Shown in pieces: positions 1 to 6,846 of a DNA stretch of 42,522 nt. The stretch is taken from the NCBI GenBank assembly GCA_026399435.1, contig JAPLQX010000006.1, forward strand, positions 1 to 42,522, in the 5' to 3' direction. The DNA comes from Rhodocyclales bacterium (GTDB lineage: Bacteria; Pseudomonadota; Gammaproteobacteria; Burkholderiales; Rhodocyclaceae). The position numbers and the translations under genes are program-made. The number at the start of each line of letters is the position of its first letter. Position 1 is the first letter of the stretch. The notes under the pieces were generated by a model that was not told the origin of the DNA, searched no databases, and saw nothing but the letters and a program-made list of their open reading frames with translations.

Positions 1-46
1 ATTGTGATTCCGGTTGTCGTGGGTTCGAGCCCCATCGGTCACCCCA
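1..46 (+). tRNA. tRNA-His (GTG), 3' part only
   Basis: The window opens inside the anticodon loop of a tRNA. Anticodon GTG is at 4-6, followed by the 3' half of the anticodon stem, a variable loop, a T arm with the TTCGAGC loop, and a T stem pairing GTGGG with CCCAT at 31-35. The acceptor 3' strand is at 36-42, the discriminator C at 43 and an encoded CCA at 44-46. A C discriminator is the hallmark of bacterial tRNA-His. The 5' half lies before the window. A strong terminator follows at 87-133, and an AT-richer accessory segment begins beyond it, so this tRNA may have served as an integration site. Confidence 0.9.
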
Positions 47-86
47 CCAGTCATGTGTTTTGCGAGAGTTCTCGCTAACAAGTGTG

Positions 87-133
87 AAATAAAACAGGGG
101 GTGTGAAATATTCTCACACCCCCTGTTTTATTT
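87..133. terminator. Strong Rho-independent terminator after tRNA-His
   Basis: A 20-bp perfect inverted repeat (left arm 87-106, right arm 114-133) surrounds a 7-nt loop. The GC-rich core is AGGGGGTGTGA, and A/T runs flank it on both sides, so the hairpin could terminate transcription from either strand. It most likely ends the tRNA-His transcript. Confidence 0.85.
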
Positions 134-202
134 TCAGCACAGCGGGAGCATCTTCCGCGTGCCGCGCACGTAGTGTCTGCATGGCAGCGTCATCCCCTCC
201 CC

Positions 203-286
203 GACCACCGTGGGCCGTAAGCCTTCTCGGCAGCTATACCCGCGGTGGTCATCGCCAGTGCCTAGACGGCTTTTAAGCCGCTGGCG
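203..286. other. Nested inverted repeats, possible structured element
   Basis: Two adjacent hairpins can be drawn. The first pairs GACCACCG (203-210) with CGGTGGTC (243-250), extended inward by GGG/CCC across one mismatch. The second pairs CGCCAG (253-258) with CTGGCG (281-286) and contains CGGCTT/AAGCCG (267-272 with 275-280). No credible coding frame crosses this stretch. It could be a recombination-site remnant or a structured RNA; I cannot assign it. The rest of 134-543 shows no gene that I can support. Confidence 0.3.
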
Positions 287-543
287 GCCATTGGCGTGTC
301 ATTGCGCCTGGCGAACACATGCAGCGTAGAAAACCGCGCGTCGCCGACTCGATTAGCTCCCCGCAGTGATTCAAGAGATAATTGCCCGATGCAAACCCTC
401 CTGACCATCGACACGCGCCGCCAGAATGTCGCCGCACTGAATTCGTCCGAACGAAAATCCGAACTTGGACAGTCTGGAAGTGTCGTGTGCCGTTGGTGCT
501 TGCACTTTCATCGGTCGCAACAGCGAAACGCGTTGAAAGGTGA

Positions 544-1479
544 ATGTTGAATACAAATCACGCAGCCGGCTTGTCCGTCAATTTGTTTTTCTCAGAACGT
601 AGCTGGAGCGGCCTCGTGATTGCGGATGCATCGTCGCACAACGCCAAGGTGTTGTCCGCCCCCAAAAGCATGCTGGAGCAGCTTGTCGCAAGGGATGAAC
701 TGAAGAGGTCAGGTGTGTACATTCTGACCGGCCCAAATGCAGATGACGACTTCGGGCTGGAAAGCTATATCGGGGAGAGCGACAATCTTGCTGCGCGTCT
801 GCGCTCGCATGCAAAATCAAAGCCTTTTTGGAGCCGAGCGTATGTTGCCGTTTCCAAAGATTCTTGGTTCTCAAAATCACATATTCGATTCCTCGAAGCA
901 CGTCTCATCATGCAGGCTAAGCGCGCGCCGCTAATTACTCGAATTAGCAATAACAAACAGGACTTGAGTTATGACCGCCTACCGGATGGTGAAGTCGCCA
1001 ATCTAGAGGGCTTCGTACAGTTTCTTGCGTTGATAATGCCCGCAATCGGCTGTCCGCTTTTCAGCTTTCCCGACGCTATTCATACGGGAGCAAAGCGGCT
1101 GGAGTGTTCGGCAGTACCTTTGACGATCGGACAGGAAACGCACTTTGCACTTGTGAAAGGCGCGGCACGCGGCGTTGGCTACTTGAGGGACGGCGCATTC
1201 TGGATTCGCAAGGGATCGACCGCTAGGATGGAAGAATATTCATCGCTCAGGGAAGGGTATCGAAAAGCCCGGCGAGTTCTGTTGGATCGAGGCATTCTCG
1301 TCAGAGATGAGGGGCGAGGGCTCTTGGTATTTATGCAGGACGTTCCATTCAATAGTCCAAGCGATGCGGCGGCAGTAATCGGGACGACTAGTTTGAATGG
1401 GCGGAAGGAGTGGAAGGTGATCGGAACAAATGAGACGTTTGCGGACTGGGAAGCTAAAACGGCCTTAGGAACGAAGTAG
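544..1479 (+). CDS. GIY-YIG nuclease family protein with C-terminal DUF4357
   Basis: A 311-residue protein. The GIY-YIG core is visible as GVY at residues 57-59 and YIG at 75-77, followed by the helix with NLAARLRSH and an FLEARLI segment carrying the expected catalytic glutamate. The C-terminal ~90 residues (GYRKARR...LIRDEG-like segment, then SPSDAAAVIG and NGRKEWKV) look like DUF4357, which in known proteins sits behind GIY-YIG domains. The start at 544 is supported by AAAGGTGA just upstream. The base composition is AT-richer than the core genes further right. It is followed after 25 bp by a BsuBI/PstI-type endonuclease fragment on the same strand, which suggests a DNA-cleaving or defence role. 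The substrate is unknown. Confidence 0.8.
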   Translation: MLNTNHAAGLSVNLFFSERSWSGLVIADASSHNAKVLSAPKSMLEQLVARDELKRSGVYILTGPNADDDFGLESYIGESDNLAARLRSHAKSKPFWSRAYVAVSKDSWFSKSHIRFLEARLIMQAKRAPLITRISNNKQDLSYDRLPDGEVANLEGFVQFLALIMPAIGCPLFSFPDAIHTGAKRLECSAVPLTIGQETHFALVKGAARGVGYLRDGAFWIRKGSTARMEEYSSLREGYRKARRVLLDRGILVRDEGRGLLVFMQDVPFNSPSDAAAVIGTTSLNGRKEWKVIGTNETFADWEAKTALGTK

Positions 1480-1513
1480 AAAGCATTGAACAAGAATTCG
1501 AGGGTTGCAGAAA

Positions 1514-1966
1514 ATGCGTCACATACATTCCGAGCACCACGCGCTTATGCGGTCTGTCATGGAAGGCTTCGGCGCGCGCTTCGGCTCCGATGGCAGGCTT
1601 GTCTATGCAGAAATCTCCGATGACGAGCAGACCTACTTAGATCGGGTACTAATGGCCAAATTAGGTGCTTGTATTGACTCAAACTGCAAGATGCCTGATG
1701 TGGTGCTTTACGTTGCGGAAAGGAATTTGCTTCTGTTGATTGAATGCATTTCTGGTCGTGGATGTATCAACGCAAAGCGAAAAACTGATTTGGGCAAATT
1801 GTTCGAAAGATCGGCGGCTCGACTTGTTTTCGTATCGGCGTTTCCAGATCGCGAAGTCATGAGCGAATATTTGGATGAAATTGCGTGGGAAACTGAGGCA
1901 TGGGTTGCAGATGCTCCTTCGCACATAATTCACTTCAACGGTGACAAGTTCCTCGGGCCTCACTGA
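1514..1966 (+). pseudogene. BsuBI/PstI-family restriction endonuclease, C-terminal domain fragment (copy 1)
   Basis: A reading frame of 150 residues from ATG 1514 (TTG at 1505 is an alternative). It matches the C-terminal catalytic half of BsuBI/PstI type II endonucleases: KMPDVVLY, then LLLIEC, then VFVSAFPDR, IAWETEAWVAD, and the terminal HFNGDKFLGP. Full-length members are about 315-325 residues, so the N-terminal half is absent. The fragment starts just where the catalytic domain normally begins. The putative active-site acidic residues (PD and the E of IEC) are kept, so a stand-alone product is conceivable, but a truncated remnant is more likely. No cognate adenine methyltransferase lies nearby. 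Confidence 0.75.
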
Positions 1967-2081
1967 AACAAGCAATGGGGGCAGCATCGCAATAGTTCAA
2001 TCAAGCTTGGGTCTCATGGGGTGCGGCGGCCAGACGCGACTCCTTTTCAGATGAAGCTCCCTTTCTGCCGCACATTCAACC

Positions 2082-2237
2082 ATGGCCGCTAAACCTGCAT
2101 CGAAGAATAGGTCCGACACCCGCCCAAGCCATTTCACGCGCAGCGGCGACATTGACCGGCTGATGCGCAAACTGGAGTGGGATGGCTATCCCCGCTTGCA
2201 GATGTTCCTGTTGGCCGCTCTCTCCAGGCGAGCATAG
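2082..2237 (+). pseudogene. 5' remnant of a small membrane protein gene, truncated by recombination
   Basis: An ORF of 51 residues from ATG 2082. The N-terminal part (SHFTRSGDIDRLMRKLEWDG then YPRLQMFLLAAL) resembles the cytoplasmic start of small betaproteobacterial membrane proteins that continue into two or more transmembrane helices. Here the helix is cut off after LLAAL, and the frame runs out at a TAG (2235-2237) inside endonuclease-type sequence read in another frame. This points to a deletion or recombination junction near 2215-2225. The family resemblance is from memory and only moderate. Confidence 0.5.
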
Positions 2238-2664
2238 CGAATTGATTCGCGACATCATCGAGCAATTCGCCCCTCGCTTTGTTCCGGGCGGTCGCGTCGT
2301 CTATATCGGCGACACAGGCAACAAGGGCGTCGTCTTTGATGAGGCTTACCTCGCGAACCTCGGCGTGGTGGTGCACGAACGCGGCAAGATGCCCGACGTC
2401 GTCATTCATCATGTCACGAAGGACTGGCTCCTTCTCGTAGAGTCCGTCACCAGCGGCGGACCGATGGACGGAAAGCGGCATGCGGAACTGTCCCACTTGT
2501 TCGGAAAATCAAAAGCGGGATTGGTCTACGTGACGGCTTTCCCCGACAGAACCCTCATGAAGAAATTCCTGACGGAACTCGCTTGGGAAACAGAAGTCTG
2601 GGTCGCGTCCGACCCCGACCATCTCATCCACTTTAACGGCGACCGCTTCCTTGGACCCCATTGA
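2182..2664 (+). pseudogene. BsuBI/PstI-family restriction endonuclease, C-terminal domain fragment (copy 2)
   Basis: The open frame gives 160 residues, but the first dozen (MAIPACRCSCWP) come from the out-of-frame stump of the preceding gene. Family-like sequence begins at SPGEHSELIRDIIEQFAPRF and continues through GKMPDVVIH, LLLVESVTSGGP, LVYVTAFPDR, LAWETEVWVASDPDHLIHF and NGDRFLGPH. This is the complete catalytic C-terminal domain of the BsuBI/PstI family without its N-terminal half. Copy 2 is closer to the family consensus and GC-richer than copy 1, so the two are diverged homologues rather than a recent duplication. An in-frame ATG makes translation possible, but there is no convincing ribosome site. 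Confidence 0.75.
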
Positions 2665-2672
2665 AGCAAGAA

Positions 2673-2693
2673 CCCCCACGGCTTAGGCGGGGG
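2673..2693 (+). terminator. Possible terminator hairpin after endonuclease fragment
   Basis: CCCCC (2673-2677) pairs with GGGGG (2689-2693) just after the stop of the second endonuclease fragment, with one further C-G pair inside. The following bases are mixed and not a clear T run, so termination would be weak. Confidence 0.35.
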
Positions 2694-2795
2694 CTCGTGT
2701 TGTCTGCTTCGGCTTACCGGTCAAAAACAAACTGATTTGGGAAGGCTTGACTGCGGCCTCCGTTTTTTCCCTTTTCCTGACTCGCGTGCGCGTCA

Positions 2796-5090
2796 TCAGG
2801 AACCGAGGCCGAGCAAGCGCCGGACCTCGCCCGGCGGCACTGCCTGGCTGCAAAGATAGCCTTGGTATTCGAGGCAGTTGTGCTGCCGCAGGAATTCCAG
2901 TTGCTCCAGGGTCTCGACGCCCTCGGCGATGACCTTGTGTTCCAGTTCGCTGGCAATGGCAATCACCATGCGCACGATCGCGGCGTCGCCGGCGCTGCGA
3001 TCGAGATCGCGGACAAAGGACTTGTCGATCTTGATCTTGTCGATCGGGAAGCGTTTGAGATAGGAAAGGCTGGAATAGCCGGTACCGAAGTCGTCAATCG
3101 ACAGCCTGACGCCGAGATCACGCAATTCCTGCAGGACACGGACGACCCTTTCCGGTTCCTGCATGATCACGCCTTCGGTGATTTCGAGTTCCAGCCAGCG
3201 CGGCTCGAGGTCCGCCGCGGCGAGGCTCCTCGCCACGATGGCGACAATGTCGTTCTCGTGGAACTGCACGGCGGAGAGGTTGACCGCCACCACCATGGCC
3301 GGCAGCCCTTCGTCCTGCCAGGCGCGGTTCTGCCGGCAGGCTTCTTCAAGAACCCAGGTGCCGATGGGAATGATCAGGCGGCTTTCCTCGGCCAGCGGAA
3401 TGAAACTGTCGGGCGGGAGCAGACCCAGTTCGGGATGGAGCCAGCGCAGCAGACCCTCGAAGCCGATGATCCGCCCGCTGGCGATATCCACCTGCGGCTG
3501 GTAGTGGATCACTAGTTCGCTGCGTTGCTGAGCCCAGCGCAAGTCGCTTTCCAGACGCAGGCGTTGCGCCGCCTCCGCGCTCATGTCGGCGGCGAAAAAC
3601 CGATAGACGCCCTGGCCGTTGGTCTTGGCCTTGTGCATGGCGGTGTCGGCATTGCGCAGCGGGGTGGCGCTGTTACCGCCATTCTCGGGGATCAGGCAGA
3701 TTCCGGCGCCGGCCTTGGTGACCACGTCGCTGCCGTGGATCGCCACGGGATGGGCGATCGCATCGATCAGGGTTCTGGTCACGGCTTCCACCGCCGAACG
3801 GTCCGCCGCCTTCTTGAGCAGCACGGCGAACTGACCACCGCCGAGGCGACCAAGCAGGTCATCTTCCTGCAACAAGGCACGCAAGCGAATACAGATCGTC
3901 GCCAGCAATTCGTCGCCCGCCAGATGGCCGAAGGCATCGTTGATACGACCCAACTGGTCGAGGTCGAACACCAGCAGGGCGCCATTGGCACCCGTCGTCA
4001 GCCAGTCGTCCAGTTCGCGGGAGAAGCCCTGGCGATTCGGCAGCAAGGTCATCTGGTCGATGTTGGCCAGCGATTCGATGCGGGCTTCGGCCGCCTTGCG
4101 CTCGGAGAGATCGTTGATGAATGCAATCAGGTTGACGATCCTGCCTTGTTCGTCCCTGATCAGGCTGACATTGCACCATACCGGGCAATCCGCTCCGCTC
4201 TTGCGGCGCAGCCAAGCCTCGCCGCGCCATACGCTTTGTTCGGCAAGGCTTCTGGCGATGGACTCGAAGAAATTGGTGTCGTGGCGCTCGGCGGCAATCA
4301 GGGTGGGAAGGTGGCCTTTTGTATCCTCCGCGACGTAGCCGGTGATGGCCGAGAAGGAGTTGTTGAGGGCAATGATCTTGGCTTCCGCATCCATGATCAG
4401 GATCGCCTCGTTGCTGTGATCGAAGACGTGAGCGATCAGCCGGCGCCTTTCTTCCGCCACGTAGCGTTCCGAGATGTCCCAGACAACGCCGGCAATGCCC
4501 TTGGGCTCGCCGTTTTCGTCGTAGACCGGGGCGCGCAGGAATTCGAAAGGTTGCGGACCGTTGCCGATGTCAAACCAGCGCTCCTCGCGCAGCGGGCGGC
4601 GTTCCCTGAGGACCGCTGCCTGACTTTCCAGCAGTTTCTGAGCGATTTCAGGCGACCAGAGGTCGACGGCGGTTGTACCGAGGATCTGATCCATGGGCTT
4701 GTGTACAAGTCGGCAAAAGGCTTCGTTGATTGCCAGAAAATGCCCTTGGGTATCGACCAGCCAGGCCGGATCCGGGATCGCGTCGAGCAACGCGCGACTT
4801 TCGCGGGACTTTTCGTTGAAGGCCTCGGTCAGTTTTCTGGCCCGGTCCGTCGTCTCATGGTAGCCGCGCTTCCAGCTCCAGGCGATGGCCGACAGCGCCC
4901 CCAGCAGCACCATTCCGAGCAGCGCGTAGATTGCCCGGCGCTGATGCCACTCGGTTGCAGCCTGTTCGTGTTGGCTCGCCTGCAGCAGGTCCCACCCGAC
5001 CCAGCCAAAAAGGCTCAGCGCTACCACAACCACGACCCCCAACCCAAGCTGGAGGAACCCCCATCCTCTCATTGTGTTTGCCTTTTTCAA
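2796..5090 (-). CDS. Membrane PAS-PAS-GGDEF-EAL protein, probably a c-di-GMP phosphodiesterase
   Basis: 764 residues. Two transmembrane segments (about 12-35 and 52-72) precede a PAS domain (about 95-215), a second PAS (about 218-335), a GGDEF domain (about 340-500) and an EAL domain (about 510-760). The GGDEF signature is degenerate: residues 417-421 read GGGQF, so the catalytic acidic pair is gone and cyclase activity is unlikely. The EAL domain keeps its working residues: E545 in the FEGLLRW variant, N604, the ELEITE segment, DDFGTGYSS (666-674), K687, E723 in AEGVET and Q743. I infer a phosphodiesterase in which the GGDEF domain may bind GTP or act only as a structural module. It lies downstream of mtfA on the same strand, with a 64-bp gap holding a small hairpin. 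Confidence 0.9.
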   Translation of the reverse strand: MKKANTMRGWGFLQLGLGVVVVVALSLFGWVGWDLLQASQHEQAATEWHQRRAIYALLGMVLLGALSAIAWSWKRGYHETTDRARKLTEAFNEKSRESRALLDAIPDPAWLVDTQGHFLAINEAFCRLVHKPMDQILGTTAVDLWSPEIAQKLLESQAAVLRERRPLREERWFDIGNGPQPFEFLRAPVYDENGEPKGIAGVVWDISERYVAEERRRLIAHVFDHSNEAILIMDAEAKIIALNNSFSAITGYVAEDTKGHLPTLIAAERHDTNFFESIARSLAEQSVWRGEAWLRRKSGADCPVWCNVSLIRDEQGRIVNLIAFINDLSERKAAEARIESLANIDQMTLLPNRQGFSRELDDWLTTGANGALLVFDLDQLGRINDAFGHLAGDELLATICIRLRALLQEDDLLGRLGGGQFAVLLKKAADRSAVEAVTRTLIDAIAHPVAIHGSDVVTKAGAGICLIPENGGNSATPLRNADTAMHKAKTNGQGVYRFFAADMSAEAAQRLRLESDLRWAQQRSELVIHYQPQVDIASGRIIGFEGLLRWLHPELGLLPPDSFIPLAEESRLIIPIGTWVLEEACRQNRAWQDEGLPAMVVAVNLSAVQFHENDIVAIVARSLAAADLEPRWLELEITEGVIMQEPERVVRVLQELRDLGVRLSIDDFGTGYSSLSYLKRFPIDKIKIDKSFVRDLDRSAGDAAIVRMVIAIASELEHKVIAEGVETLEQLEFLRQHNCLEYQGYLCSQAVPPGEVRRLLGLGS

Positions 5091-5122
5091 TGCTGATTTC
5101 TAGTCTGGCATCTTGTATTTTT

Positions 5123-5138
5123 ACGCCGCTTGCGGCGT
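5123..5138. other. Short perfect hairpin between mtfA and the GGDEF-EAL gene
   Basis: ACGCCG (5123-5128) pairs with CGGCGT (5133-5138) around a CTTG loop. On the strand of the flanking genes it is followed by A residues rather than T, so it does not look like an intrinsic terminator for them. It may stabilise or separate the two messages. Confidence 0.3.
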
Positions 5139-5154
5139 CCTGTCATCAGGCTTT

Positions 5155-5922
5155 TCAATGTGTCCAATGCCGTGACAACGGGTCCTGGCAGTAGAAGTCG
5201 CGCAACTGTTCATAGACATCCGGGTACTCGCCTCGCAGCAGCTCCGGCGTTTCGAAAAAGGCTTCGCTGGCGACGGCGAAGAACTCGGCAGGCAGTTCCG
5301 CACCATAGGGGTCGAGCGGCGTGTCCTCACCGCGATCGACGCGCCGCTGGAAGTCCTCGAAGGCCTTGCTCATGACCTCGCTCCAGCGTTGCCGTGACAT
5401 GCCGACATGCAGCGGCGGCAGGCCGTCGGCGTCGCCGCTTTTCATGTCGAGCTTGTGGGCGAATTCGTGGATCACCACATTGATGCCGCCGGCGTCTTCC
5501 TGGTGCTCGAACCAGGAGATCAGTACCGGGCCGCCATACCAGGCTTCACCCATGACTTCGTCTTCGAACTCGTGCACCACGCCATCTTCGTCGATGATCC
5601 GGCGCGGAATGACGAAGTCGCCCGGATAGACCACGATGCCGACCCAGCCGTCGTACCAGCCCAACCCCAGATGGAGGATCGGCAGGCAGGCCTGGAGGGC
5701 GATCGCCACCTGGATGCGTGGCGTCAGTTGCAGCCCCTGCGCGCCGCTCCATTGCTTTTCGGCAATGAACTGGCGCGCAAGCTGGCGCAGATGGGCGCGC
5801 TCGGCAGGCGTCAGGTGGCCAAGAAAAGGCAGGCCGGCTTCGATGCCATCCCACAGCGCAGCGGGGATTTCGAGACGATCGGCCTGCCGCTGCCGCCACC
5901 ATGCAAACAGCTTGCGGATCAT
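5155..5922 (-). CDS. mtfA: MtfA peptidase (Mlc titration factor A family)
   Basis: 255 residues, close to the ~265 of E. coli MtfA. The zinc-peptidase signature HEFAHKLD is clear, with the conserved DGLPPL segment shortly after it and a downstream FFAVASEAFFE stretch that should supply the third zinc ligand. In E. coli MtfA binds the glucose repressor Mlc and has zinc-dependent aminopeptidase activity; the target here is unknown. Its ATG overlaps the TGA of the upstream EamA gene by 4 bp (ATGA), so the two are probably translated together. Confidence 0.9.
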   Translation of the reverse strand: MIRKLFAWWRQRQADRLEIPAALWDGIEAGLPFLGHLTPAERAHLRQLARQFIAEKQWSGAQGLQLTPRIQVAIALQACLPILHLGLGWYDGWVGIVVYPGDFVIPRRIIDEDGVVHEFEDEVMGEAWYGGPVLISWFEHQEDAGGINVVIHEFAHKLDMKSGDADGLPPLHVGMSRQRWSEVMSKAFEDFQRRVDRGEDTPLDPYGAELPAEFFAVASEAFFETPELLRGEYPDVYEQLRDFYCQDPLSRHWTH

Positions 5923-6809
5923 CGAACGCGCCGGGTGTTGAGCCAGATGCCGGTGAAGATCAGCCCGATGCCGACGGCGTGATAGAGAGCAGGTTTCTCA
6001 TCGAGAAAGATCATCGACAGCACGATGCCGAAGGCCGGCACCAGGTGCATGAAGAGTCCGGCGCGCGCCGCGCCGACTTCGGCGACGCCGCGATTCCACA
6101 GGATGTAGCCGAGGAAGGCGGGGAATACTCCCGTATAGACGATGCCGGCAATCGCCTCCGGTGTCGCTATGACATGGCGGCCCTGGGACATTTCCCAAAG
6201 GTAGAGGGGCGACAGGAAGAGCAGGCCGGTGATGCTGATGGCGGTCACGAAGGACAGTGCATGAACCGCCGGCCGGCGCGACAGCAGCAGCGTGTAGGCT
6301 GACCACGCCAGCACCGAGGCGAGGATCCAGATGTCGCCGACATTCAGCGTCAGTTCGAGCAGGCGCTGCAGCTCGCCGTGGGCGACGATGCCCAGCACGC
6401 CGATGAAGGAGACCAGGATGCCGGCCGCTTCGCGGCCGTGCAGGCGCTTGCCCAGCAGTAGCCAGGAGATCAGCACGATCATGATCGGCACGAAGGAGTT
6501 CAGCAGCGTGCCGTTGATCGCCGTGGTGTATTGCAGGCCGCCGTAGACCAGCACGTTGTAGCCGCCGGTGCCCAACGCGCCATACAGCAGCAGCCAGGGC
6601 CAGGCGGCGCGCAGTTGCGGCCAGTCGCGGCGCAGATGCGGCAGGGCGAGCGGCAGCAGGCAGAGCAGCGCTACCACCCAGCGCCAGAAAGATAGCGCGA
6701 TCGGCGGCAATTCGCCGCGGAAGGCCCGGCTGATGATCCAGTTGCCGGCCCAGAACAGGTTGGTCAGCGTCAGCAGCAGATAGGGGGAAACGTGAGGAAG
6801 CTTTTTCAT
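5919..6809 (-). CDS. EamA-family (DMT superfamily) membrane transporter
   Basis: 296 residues from ATG at 6809. A longer frame reaches 6950 but would run antisense through the start of relA, and the family normally begins with MKKLPH...YLLLTLTNLFWAGNWI. About ten hydrophobic helices in two EamA repeats are visible (first repeat with FWRWVVALLCLLPLAL, second with IWILASVLAWSAYTLLL). The family exports metabolites or amino acids; the substrate cannot be told from sequence. It is divergent from relA with only 37 bp between the starts, so the promoters must overlap. It is translationally coupled to mtfA. Confidence 0.88.
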   Translation of the reverse strand: MKKLPHVSPYLLLTLTNLFWAGNWIISRAFRGELPPIALSFWRWVVALLCLLPLALPHLRRDWPQLRAAWPWLLLYGALGTGGYNVLVYGGLQYTTAINGTLLNSFVPIMIVLISWLLLGKRLHGREAAGILVSFIGVLGIVAHGELQRLLELTLNVGDIWILASVLAWSAYTLLLSRRPAVHALSFVTAISITGLLFLSPLYLWEMSQGRHVIATPEAIAGIVYTGVFPAFLGYILWNRGVAEVGAARAGLFMHLVPAFGIVLSMIFLDEKPALYHAVGIGLIFTGIWLNTRRVR

Positions 6810-6846
6810 GGATCGGGGAATATACGCCCCATGGGATAATTCGACG

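Noticed and set aside
2776..2803. Terminator for the GGDEF-EAL gene from the TTCCTGA/TCAGGAA inverted repeat
   Set aside because: It overlaps the stop codon and is followed by A/G-rich rather than T-rich sequence on the transcribed strand.
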